Positions 1 to 5,529 of a DNA stretch of 6,761 bases are shown here, in pieces; the stretch's first letter is position 1; each line of letters starts with the position of its first letter. The notes under the pieces were generated by a model. That model saw nothing but the letters and a program-made list of their open reading frames with translations. It did no database searches and was not told the DNA's origin. Made by a program: the position numbers and the translations under genes. Source of the stretch: Caldifarciminota bacterium (GTDB lineage Bacteria; WOR-3; Hydrothermia; WGAB01); NCBI GenBank assembly GCA_015489295.1, contig WGAB01000119.1, positions 1 through 6,761 of the forward strand, given 5' to 3'.

Positions 1-1191
1 GGTGTACACCGTACCGTCCAGGAAGATGCCGGCCACGCTGTCGGTGTCCGCGCGTTCCACGACGGCAAAAGAAAGGGACCCGTGGACCAGGCGCAGGCCC
101 AGCCAGGCGTTCTGGGTGTCGGCGCAGGTGAACCGGATGGTGTCGGTGGCCGTGCCGTTGGCGGAAATCGTGGAGACCTCCAGGCCGTAGCCGCTGGCCA
201 CCTGCACCTCCACGCCGGGATCCACCGCGAGGAAGTTGTAGCGGTACCAGGTGTTGAAGCCCCCCTCCAGGCTGTCCATGCGGTAGGGCAGGCCCAGGTT
301 GTACAGATGCTCTGAGGTCGCCAGAGTATAGGGACCCAAGATGCGGATCAGGTTGTGGGTGTTGCCCGAGGTGGGCACGTCGGTGTAGGCGGTATCCAGC
401 TGGGCCACGGGATGCAAAGCCAGGGGATAGGAGCACCCGGTGATGACATTGGTATTTGTGAGTCGGACCACCTGGTTCTGGTACAGCCGGAGGGCGCCGT
501 AGTCGGAGGTGATGCCCTGGAACAGATTGTTGGCGATGAAGAGGGTGTCGCACTGTTCCGCATCCACGCCGGGATGGGAAAGGCCCACGAACTCGTTGTC
601 GGCAATGTGGAGATAGCCCATGTACAGGGCCCGCAGGCCCCCGCTGCCCAGGAACCGGTTGCCCTGGATCACCACCGAGTCCATGTCCTCCAGGTACAGG
701 CCCCGGGAGCTGTTGCGGAACACCGAGTGGCGGACCTCTGCGTTGTCCAGGGCTACCGGGCCTCCGGTATCATCCTCAAACACGCAATACTCAAAGAAAC
801 TGGTGCGTTTCTGGGTTCGGTCGGGCCAGTAGTTGTTCAGGACGATGCCGTTCCAGGCGGCGTGGTTCCATCCCCGGAACACGATGGAATCGGTGCTCGT
901 GCCGATGGCCACCACTGCGGCCAGGGTATCCACGAAAACCGAGGAGAGCCCGAGATACGCCCCCTCCTCAAATTCCACGATGCAGCCGGGTTCCAGGGTA
1001 AGGGTGGCGTCGCCGGTAAGTTCCACATATCCCAGGATCCGGTGGGGGCTGTCGGCCGCCCGCCACACGGTATCCGTGGAAATCACTTCGTGGTCATGGT
1101 AGGTTTGAGCAAAGGCTGCACCGAAGAGGATGAGGAAGAGGGGGGAAACCCATATCCTTCGGCAGGCCCTCCATAGAGTCCTGCCCCGCAC
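1..1191 (-). CDS. Exported right-handed beta-helix repeat protein, 3' part beyond the window
   Basis: The minus strand is open without a stop from 1212 to base 1, so the C-terminus lies outside the window. I start it at GTG 1191, where a near-perfect Shine-Dalgarno AAGGAGGT (1198-1205) sits 6 nt upstream. An ATG at 1212 with a weaker AGGAG would add 7 residues. From GTG, 397 residues are visible. They begin with a typical signal peptide: basic stretch, hydrophobic SPLFLILFGAAFA, likely cleavage after AFA (about residue 28). Residues ~60-230 show parallel beta-helix coils (NRFLGS, NEFVGL, NNLFQG; Asn ladders and short hydrophobic strands), as in NosD/pectate-lyase-like folds. The pattern 'PG-x-x-V ... 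DSIVF/DTIRF ... WxGI/WLGL' appears near residues 70-125 and again near 325-375, suggesting two tandem helix modules. I see no catalytic residues that define an enzyme. A surface or secreted structural, adhesive or carbohydrate-binding role is inferred. It is transcribed away from the lasso operon and is probably unrelated to it. Confidence 0.85.
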   Translation of the reverse strand, partial: MRGRTLWRACRRIWVSPLFLILFGAAFAQTYHDHEVISTDTVWRAADSPHRILGYVELTGDATLTLEPGCIVEFEEGAYLGLSSVFVDTLAAVVAIGTSTDSIVFRGWNHAAWNGIVLNNYWPDRTQKRTSFFEYCVFEDDTGGPVALDNAEVRHSVFRNSSRGLYLEDMDSVVIQGNRFLGSGGLRALYMGYLHIADNEFVGLSHPGVDAEQCDTLFIANNLFQGITSDYGALRLYQNQVVRLTNTNVITGCSYPLALHPVAQLDTAYTDVPTSGNTHNLIRILGPYTLATSEHLYNLGLPYRMDSLEGGFNTWYRYNFLAVDPGVEVQVASGYGLEVSTISANGTATDTIRFTCADTQNAWLGLRLVHGSLSFAVVERADTDSVAGIFLDGTVYT

Positions 1192-1233
1192 ATCCCGACC
1201 TCCTTCCCTCATGATCGGACTCCTGTTCCTGCA

Positions 1234-1248
1234 CCCCTATCATAGGGG
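1234..1248. promoter_or_regulatory. Perfect 15-bp palindrome over the -10 box (possible operator)
   Basis: CCCCTAT-c-ATAGGGG is a perfect inverted repeat with 7-bp arms and one central base. It covers the candidate -10 of the beta-helix gene, where a bound dimeric regulator would block RNA polymerase. The one-base centre makes an RNA hairpin unlikely, so a DNA-level site fits better. No regulator gene is visible in the window. Confidence 0.35.
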
Positions 1249-1268
1249 CGAGAAAAGGGAGCATGCAA
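1239..1268 (-). promoter_or_regulatory. Candidate sigma70-type promoter of the beta-helix gene
   Basis: Read on the minus strand, TTGCAT (1268-1263) and TATGAT (1244-1239) are separated by 18 nt. The -10 differs from TATAAT at one base; the -35 keeps only TTG plus weak similarity. Transcription would begin near 1232, about 20 nt before ATG 1212 and 40 nt before GTG 1191. The -10 lies inside the palindrome at 1234-1248. Position and -10 quality support it; the -35 is weak. Confidence 0.45.
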
Positions 1269-1646
1269 GCCGCGCGCTTACAGAAACCGGCAAAGGTTTT
1301 GATGCTTTAGCAAATTCCCAAAGAAAGCCATTCTGTAGGGAAAGCCAGGGCCCAGAACCTTAAAAGAGGTGCCCTTCGCAATTTTTCGGCCAGTTCCGGT
1401 CCCCTCCGTGGGAAGGATGCCTCTGGGTCGCTCCGATTCCCCCGGCGCGATCTTCCTTCGGGTGTGCAGGGCAGGGGCATGGGGGCACAGATCAGGGTAT
1501 CATAGGCCTCAAGAGGGTCCTCAGCCCCGCAGGGGGCAGGGATTGGCAGACAAGACCTTGGCATAGGTTTGTAACCCCCCAAGTCGTCTCCTCCACCGTC
1601 AACAGTCCTCGAACTCCGAAACACCCCCGGGAGGGATTCTGCCGTG

Positions 1647-1667
1647 GGAGCGGCTTCAGCCGCGACA
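1647..1667 (+). repeat. REP-like palindromic element, copy 1
   Basis: GGAGCGGCTTCAGCCGCGAC plus one further base is identical to 1740-1760. The core GCGGCT-tc-AGCCGC is a 6-bp inverted repeat. The form, a short palindrome with an asymmetric GGAG head, resembles the REP elements mobilised by RAYT (TnpA-REP) enzymes in other bacteria. That link is by resemblance only, since no RAYT gene is present here. Confidence 0.65.
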
Positions 1668-1677
1668 ATCCAATCAT

Positions 1678-1711
1678 CCCCGCCCCCGGCGGGCGGGGAC
1701 TGAGGGGCGGG
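1678..1711 (+). repeat. G-rich hairpin repeat unit A
   Basis: CCCCGCCC (1678-1685) pairs with GGGCGGGG (1691-1698). Then comes actga and a third G-rich arm GGGGCGGG (1704-1711), which could compete for the same C-rich strand. The same layout (hairpin, A[C/T]TGAGG, G-rich arm) recurs at 1803-1834 and, inverted, at 1976-2008 with different stem bases, so it is a dispersed repeat family rather than chance GC-rich sequence. Confidence 0.55.
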
Positions 1712-1734
1712 GGTGCAGCCCGCAGGGCTGCACC
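1712..1734. repeat. Perfect 10-bp-stem hairpin between the two REP-like copies
   Basis: GGTGCAGCCC (1712-1721) and GGGCTGCACC (1725-1734) are perfect complements around a GCA loop. No T-run follows, so it is not a standard intrinsic terminator. It sits directly after hairpin unit A and just before the second REP-like copy, as part of a dense palindrome cluster. Confidence 0.6.
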
Positions 1735-1739
1735 ATGTA

Positions 1740-1760
1740 GGAGCGGCTTCAGCCGCGACA
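1740..1760 (+). repeat. REP-like palindromic element, copy 2
   Basis: This is an exact 21-base match to the copy at 1647-1667, in the same orientation and 93 bp downstream. It is preceded by TGTA, giving the extended head GTAGGAGCGGC. Together the two copies bracket hairpin unit A and the 10-bp-stem hairpin. Confidence 0.65.
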
Positions 1761-1802
1761 TCAGAATGGTCCTCGTTCCTGGCGAGCCCGACAGCAAATC
1801 GT

Positions 1803-2008
1803 CCCCTCCCTTTGGGAGGGGATTGAGGGGAGGGCATTTTGGAGTGCGGCACCTGGGTGCCGCTCTGGAGTTCCGGCGTGGAGCCTTGCAGTGCTGTTTA
1901 GACGGGAGCCGTGCCCTTTGTGAACGGGGAACCTCCGGTTTTCAAAGCGGTGCCGAGGCACCGCACTCCAAGAACACCCCCACCTCAATCCTCCCCCTGA
2001 GGGGGAGG
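1803..2008. repeat. Composite inverted repeat of about 206 bp (MITE- or REPIN-like)
   Basis: Left arm 1803-1863 and right arm 1947-2008 are imperfect inverted copies around an 83-bp centre. Each arm has an outer G-rich hairpin (CCCCTCCC-ttt-GGGAGGGG on the left; CCTCCCCC-tga-GGGGGAGG on the right), then ATTGAGG read inward, then an inner hairpin headed GGAGTGCGG. The inner stems are GCGGCACC/GGTGCCGC (1846-1863) and GCGGTGCC/GGCACCGC (1947-1964), so base changes on one side are matched on the other. No open frame of note lies inside. The build suggests a non-autonomous mobile repeat or paired REP elements. No target-site duplication was identified. Confidence 0.6.
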
Positions 2009-2032
2009 AAGTTATTGAACCGCAAGGGGTTA
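1995..2032 (+). repeat. 38-bp direct repeat, copy 1
   Basis: This begins in the right outer hairpin of the composite repeat (CCCTGAGGGGGAGG) and continues through AAGTTATTG, GCAAGG and TTA. It matches 2046-2083 at 32 of 38 positions by eye, with a 51-bp offset. Confidence 0.6.
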
Positions 2033-2045
2033 GCGTAAATCTGTA

Positions 2046-2083
2046 CCCTCAGGGGGAGGAAGTTATTGGGCGGCAAGGACTTA
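2046..2083 (+). repeat. 38-bp direct repeat, copy 2
   Basis: This is the second copy of the 1995-2032 unit, starting CCCTCAGGGGGAGG and sharing AAGTTATTG, GCAAGG and the final TTA. It lacks the left half of the hairpin, so it looks like a truncated or partially duplicated end of the composite element next door. Confidence 0.55.
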
Positions 2084-2116
2084 TCGGGAATCCTGCCCGA
2101 GAGAATATGGCGAAAT

Positions 2117-2137
2117 CGCTGCTGAAGCGGCTCCTAC
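2117..2137 (-). repeat. Degenerate REP-like element, copy 3, inverted
   Basis: Read on the minus strand this gives GTAGGAGCCGCTTCAGC followed by AGCG. Compared with the extended head of copy 2 it differs at two of 21 positions, both within the palindrome, which weakens the stem. It appears to be an older inverted copy about 90 bp upstream of the lasso promoter. Confidence 0.45.
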
Positions 2138-2226
2138 CGGGCTGGCCACTGCTGCTGAGGTGGCTTCGACCGCGTCCTGATGCCTTTTCCGGTCTGCACC
2201 TGGATGGCTACAGGGACTATGTCAAG

Positions 2227-2255
2227 TTTACATTCCCCTACGCCCCCAATATAAT
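2227..2255 (+). promoter_or_regulatory. Strong sigma70-type promoter of the lasso operon
   Basis: TTTACA (2227-2232) matches the -35 consensus at 5 of 6 bases. TATAAT (2250-2255) is a perfect -10, and the spacer is exactly 17 nt. Transcription would start near 2262, giving a leader of about 57 nt before the precursor ATG at 2319. The leader may form a small CCGGA/TCCGG hairpin (2273-2288). A consensus promoter directly before a small precursor gene fits high expression of the peptide. Confidence 0.85.
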
Positions 2256-2318
2256 TCATCGCCACCACTCGACCGGAAGGGGATCCGGGAGGGCCAACCA
2301 AAAGAGGAGGTATCGGCT

Positions 2319-2483
2319 ATGAGGAAAAGGGTGCGGAAACAAGATCCCGGATTCCAGGCCGGGGAGGAAAACCGGAAGCCCTATCGCCCTCCGCGGGTGG
2401 AGACCCTGGGGCGCCTCCGGGACCTGACTCGTGGAGCCCATGTGGGCGGTCTCTTGGACGTGGGTTCCTCGAGCGCCTATTAG
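2319..2483 (+). CDS. Lasso peptide precursor (class II-type, predicted Gly1-Asp9 ring)
   Basis: This 54-residue ORF starts at ATG 2319 behind an excellent ribosome site (GAGGAGG, 2304-2310, 8 nt spacing). The basic N-terminus leads into YRPPRVETLGRLRDLT (residues 22-37), which fits the lasso leader signature Y-x2-P-x-[L/V]-x3-G-x5-T, the element bound by the RiPP recognition protein. Thr37 is at -2 of the expected cleavage after Arg38, as in microcin J25 (LTK before its Gly1). The predicted core, residues 39-54, is GAHVGGLLDVGSSSAY. Gly1 supplies the amine, and Asp9 is the only acidic residue, giving an unambiguous 9-membered ring with tail VGSSSAY. It has no cysteine, so it would be class II. 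The unmodified lasso should have a monoisotopic neutral mass of about 1470.71 Da, calculated here from the composition. Its promoter lies just upstream and an export gene follows. Product identity is a confident family call; activity and actual maturation are unknown. Confidence 0.92.
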   Translation: MRKRVRKQDPGFQAGEENRKPYRPPRVETLGRLRDLTRGAHVGGLLDVGSSSAY

Positions 2484-2563
2484 CCTTCGAAATCTGAGGA
2501 TTCACACCACGTAGGGAGCTTCTTTTAAGCCAATACGCCCCGCTCGGGAGAAAAGGGGGGACT

Positions 2564-3706
2564 TTGGCGTCCCCATTGTCCTGTTGGGCCCTGCTGGACT
2601 CCTGGATCCGATCCCGTCAAAAGGAGAGGGATCGTCTGGTATTCTGGGCCCAGGACCATCGAGTGGTGCCCCTGGTATACCGCAGGGTTCGGGAGAAATT
2701 TCCCCACCTGGAGCCCCTGCTCCGCCCCCTTGCCCACCGACAACAACTCCTTGCGATCCACGGAACCCGGCAACTCCTGAACCTGATCCAAGCGTTTCAA
2801 GAAGCCGGCATTCGGGTTTTGCCTCTGAAGGGACCGGTGCTGTCTTACCAACTCTGGCAGGATGTGGGTCTCCGGGCTTTCGTGGATTTGGACCTCCTGG
2901 TTCACCCTTCGGATCTCCGCAGGAGCTGGACCGTTCTGGAACACCTGGGATATACTCTGACCGACCCTCCTCTCCAGGGGCTTCCCGCCCATCTTCAGAC
3001 CCGCATCCTCCGCAGGACCCATCACAGTGTATGGCGTTCTCCGGATCCGACGCAGCTTCCGGTGGAACTCCACTGGCACCCTGTAGACCCCCGCTGGCCT
3101 GTCCGCCTGAGCTCAGATATGCTCCTGAGCCGTTCCCAGCGCCTCAGGCTTCTGGGACGGGAGATCGAAACCCTCCATCCCGCGGATCTCCTGATATATC
3201 TTGCCCTTCATGGTACCAAGCACCAGTGGAACCGGCTTCTGTGGCTCTGCGATTTCTTTCAGGCTTGGCATCGGTGGAGGCACTGGATCAATCCCGAAGA
3301 ACTTCGGATGTATGCCCGGGAGACGAGAACCCTCAAGCCCTTGTTGCTGGGGTTTGCACTCATCGACCGGATGGCGTCGCAACCGCTCCCAAAGGGTATT
3401 CGACAGGATCTACAGCAATTTCCAGAACTCCGGTGGTTCGCCCGAGAACATCTGGAGAGCCTGCTCCAGGGTACGAGGGGGCCGTCCGGGACCCTTCGGC
3501 GGATCGTTTACGAAGCCCGAATGATGGGGGCTGGAACACACGGGTTTCTGGTCCACGCCCTTCGTCTTCTTGTGCAACGTTTCTTTGTCCCCACCCTGGC
3601 CGATTTCTATGCCCTTTCGCTCCCCTCGCGATGGACTGTTCTTTACTACCCCTTTCGGCCCTTCCGCTGGTTAACCCAGCGGTTCTTGGCACGCTTAAGC
3701 CAATGA
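2564..3706 (+). CDS. Nucleotidyltransferase family protein (PF14907-type), lasso-operon associated
   Basis: This 380-residue protein has the layout of the uncharacterised nucleotidyltransferase family with a Pol-beta-like fold. Near residues 82-113 it reads IRVLPLKGPVLSYQLW ... RAFVDLDLLVHP. Lys89-Gly90 form the turn, and Asp108 and Asp110 are the metal-binding D-x-D pair. The rest is Arg/Trp/Leu-rich and helical, as usual for the family. The start is TTG 2564, with a G-rich AAAGGGGGG stretch 3 nt before it. The frame is open upstream to 2498 but offers no ATG or GTG, so the true start is uncertain. It follows the lasso precursor by 80 nt with no convincing terminator and overlaps the ABC gene by ATGA (translational coupling). 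Relatives occur in lasso clusters such as the paeninodin type, where their job is unproven. Nucleotidylation of the Ser/Tyr tail or of a partner protein is only inference. Confidence 0.85.
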   Translation: MASPLSCWALLDSWIRSRQKERDRLVFWAQDHRVVPLVYRRVREKFPHLEPLLRPLAHRQQLLAIHGTRQLLNLIQAFQEAGIRVLPLKGPVLSYQLWQDVGLRAFVDLDLLVHPSDLRRSWTVLEHLGYTLTDPPLQGLPAHLQTRILRRTHHSVWRSPDPTQLPVELHWHPVDPRWPVRLSSDMLLSRSQRLRLLGREIETLHPADLLIYLALHGTKHQWNRLLWLCDFFQAWHRWRHWINPEELRMYARETRTLKPLLLGFALIDRMASQPLPKGIRQDLQQFPELRWFAREHLESLLQGTRGPSGTLRRIVYEARMMGAGTHGFLVHALRLLVQRFFVPTLADFYALSLPSRWTVLYYPFRPFRWLTQRFLARLSQ

Positions 3707-5526
3707 AGAGCGGGGAGATAAAAGCCCTGCATCTCGCCGTTGCGCACCTGAAGCGCTACCGACCCTTGGTCCTTGCGAACCTGGTGCTGTTAATCCTCCT
3801 GTCAGCCACCGAGGTGGTTGGCGTTGGAATGGTAATCCCCCTTTTGCAAAGTTTCACCCAGGACCAGCGACCGTTGCCGCTGATGCAAGGCTTCCACCGC
3901 CTGTTTGCCCTCCTTCATCTGGAGGTCAACCTCTGGACCGTGCTGGGAGCCTTTAGCGTGGTGGTGGCGCTCCGCTATCTGCTTCAGGCCGTGCAGCAGT
4001 ATTTGGCCCGTCTTCTGAGCAGCCGTGTGACCCGGGATCTGCGGCAGCGCCTGTATGAGAAATTGCTGACCCTGCCCCTGTCCTTCTATGTCCGCAGGAG
4101 AACCGGTGAACTCCTGGCCATCGTGGAACGGTCCACCGTCAAGGCAGGCCTGGCCCTGGAGATCCTGGTGTTGACTCTGGCTTCTGCTACCATCACCCTG
4201 GGCTTGGCGGCCCTGAGCCTTGCCCTTTCCGTGCCCCTGACCCTCGGGGTGGGAGGCCTGCTGGGCGGCATCTACCTTCTGGTGGTCCCCCGAATTCGGG
4301 CAGCCTTCGAAGGCGGACAGGAGGCCAGGGATGTCGAAGAGCGGCTCACCGGATGGCTCGTGGAAACCTTAGAGGCCTTAAAGCTCGTCAAGGCCATGAA
4401 CCGGGAGGACCTGCACCGCGCCCGGTTCGATGCCCTGAACCGACAGGCCTATGAATTGCATCTTCGGCTTCAGCGGAACCGGGTGACGGCACAATTGCTG
4501 ACCGAACCCCTGGTGTTCCTCCTGGCCCTGGGACTGGTTGCCCTTTCCGTGGGCGTGTTTCGGCAACCCCTGGCCGTAGTGGTCACCTTCTTCTTTATCC
4601 TGTTCCGAATCTTGCCCCGATTTCGGCACATCAGCCACAACTATGTCCTAATTTCCGAATTCCTGCCCCATTTTGCCCGCATTGAGGAGGTGCTGCAGGT
4701 CACGGAGCCAAGGCCCCCTTCGGGTCCCCGGCCCATCCGGCACCTTAGACGGGGGGTGGTGTTCGACCGGGTACACTTTCGGTATCCCGGTACGAGCGAG
4801 GAGGTGCTGAAGGGTGTGAGCTTCCGGATTCCTCGAGGTTCGATGATTGCGCTATTCGGCCCCTCGGGGGAAGGCAAGACCACCGTGGTGGATCTCCTGC
4901 TCCGATTTTACGATCCGACCCGTGGGCGGATCCTGGTGGACGGTAAAGATCTCCGGGAGTTCCGGATTGAGGACTGGCGAAACCTGATCGGCCTGGTGCC
5001 CCAAGAGGGATTCGTGTTCCACGATACCGTGTGGAACAATCTGCGGTACGGCAACCCAGAGGCTACCGACGAGGCGGTCCTTCGCGCCGCCCAGCTTGCC
5101 GGAGCCCATGAGTTCCTTCAGCGTCTTCCCCAGGGGTACGATACCGTACTGGGGGAACGCGGGGTGATCCTTTCGGGAGGGCAGAAACAACGCCTGGCCC
5201 TGGCCCGGGCCCTGGTCCGGAACCCCGAGATTTTGATTTTGGACGAGGCCACCAGCGCTTTGGATAGCGAGGCAGAGGCCGCCGTTAAAGAGGTGGTGGC
5301 CCGCCTCCGTGGAAAGAAAACGATTCTGGTCATCGCCCACCGGTTTTCCACCATCGTGGACGCCGATGAGATCGTGGTACTCTTGCAGGGGCGGGTTGTC
5401 GACCGGGGAACTCATCGAGAGCTCCTGGAACGTAACGAAGTGTATCGCCGGAACTACGAACTTCAGGTGCAGCAGACCCTGGCCGAAGGGCCCCCGGGTG
5501 TGTACAATCCAGAACTGGAGACCTGA
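3703..5526 (+). CDS. ABC exporter with fused membrane and ATPase domains, probable lasso exporter
   Basis: This 607-residue half-transporter has an N-terminal exporter-type membrane domain (hydrophobic segments near residues 22-48, 77-95, 153-195 and 268-304) and a C-terminal ATPase. ATPase motifs are complete: A-loop Tyr361, Walker A GPSGEGKT (386-393), Q-loop Gln434, signature LSGGQ (490-494), Walker B ILILDE (510-515, catalytic Glu515), D-loop SALD and H-loop His546. It should work as a homodimer in the cytoplasmic membrane. The ATG at 3703 overlaps the upstream TGA (ATGA) and has little Shine-Dalgarno of its own, so it is probably translated by coupling. The same frame is open upstream of 3703, but that part is low-complexity Pro/Ser/Gly and overlaps the nucleotidyltransferase, so I exclude it. 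Being in a lasso operon, it fits the McjD-type exporter/immunity role. A lipid or MsbA-like role cannot be excluded from sequence. Confidence 0.92.
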   Translation: MKSGEIKALHLAVAHLKRYRPLVLANLVLLILLSATEVVGVGMVIPLLQSFTQDQRPLPLMQGFHRLFALLHLEVNLWTVLGAFSVVVALRYLLQAVQQYLARLLSSRVTRDLRQRLYEKLLTLPLSFYVRRRTGELLAIVERSTVKAGLALEILVLTLASATITLGLAALSLALSVPLTLGVGGLLGGIYLLVVPRIRAAFEGGQEARDVEERLTGWLVETLEALKLVKAMNREDLHRARFDALNRQAYELHLRLQRNRVTAQLLTEPLVFLLALGLVALSVGVFRQPLAVVVTFFFILFRILPRFRHISHNYVLISEFLPHFARIEEVLQVTEPRPPSGPRPIRHLRRGVVFDRVHFRYPGTSEEVLKGVSFRIPRGSMIALFGPSGEGKTTVVDLLLRFYDPTRGRILVDGKDLREFRIEDWRNLIGLVPQEGFVFHDTVWNNLRYGNPEATDEAVLRAAQLAGAHEFLQRLPQGYDTVLGERGVILSGGQKQRLALARALVRNPEILILDEATSALDSEAEAAVKEVVARLRGKKTILVIAHRFSTIVDADEIVVLLQGRVVDRGTHRELLERNEVYRRNYELQVQQTLAEGPPGVYNPELET

Positions 5527-5529
5527 ACC

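Larger units (their letters stand above)
1269..2226. other. Long intergenic region rich in palindromic repeats, no credible gene
   Basis: About 960 bp separate the two divergent promoters. Open frames here translate into repeat-derived peptides (for example AAEAAPT twice on the minus strand) and match no family I recognise. Nearly all recognisable structure lies in 1640-2140: three copies of a GCGGCTTCAGCCGC element, three G-rich hairpin units, a 10-bp-stem hairpin, a composite inverted repeat and a 38-bp direct repeat, listed separately. The part at 1269-1640 contains only a small GCCCC/GGGGC hairpin at 1524-1537 that I would point out. I see no tRNA, rRNA, CRISPR, transposase or riboswitch. 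Confidence 0.7.

Noticed and set aside
355..1176. 273-codon plus-strand ORF opposite the beta-helix gene
   Set aside because: The minus strand here encodes a signal peptide and regular beta-helix coils. The plus-strand frame is Gly/Val/His-rich antisense shadow.
1712..1734. Intrinsic terminator made of the 10-bp-stem hairpin
   Set aside because: The stem is perfect, but no U-run follows in either direction and no gene ends nearby. It fits better as part of the palindrome cluster.
1307..1852. 181-codon minus-strand ORF in the intergenic region
   Set aside because: It is translated repeat sequence (AAEAAPT twice from the REP-like copies, Pro-rich stretches from G-rich hairpins), with no domain and no conserved start context.
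2107..2322. 71-codon plus-strand ORF ending with an ATGA overlap on the lasso precursor start
   Set aside because: Its first part is derived from a REP-like copy, its middle contains the TTTACA-17-TATAAT promoter, and it has no ribosome site or family resemblance. The overlap is coincidental.
2484..2563. Possible terminator or attenuator between precursor and nucleotidyltransferase
   Set aside because: Only weak pairings (GCTT/AAGC near 2518-2530; CCCG/CGGG near 2539-2548) with no T-run after them. Not enough to call a terminator.
2584..3702. Long open frame in phase with the ABC transporter, extending it upstream by 373 residues
   Set aside because: Its translation is Pro/Ser/Gly-rich low complexity and lies entirely over the nucleotidyltransferase gene, which has a recognisable fold and D-x-D motif. 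The ABC protein begins normally at ATG 3703.
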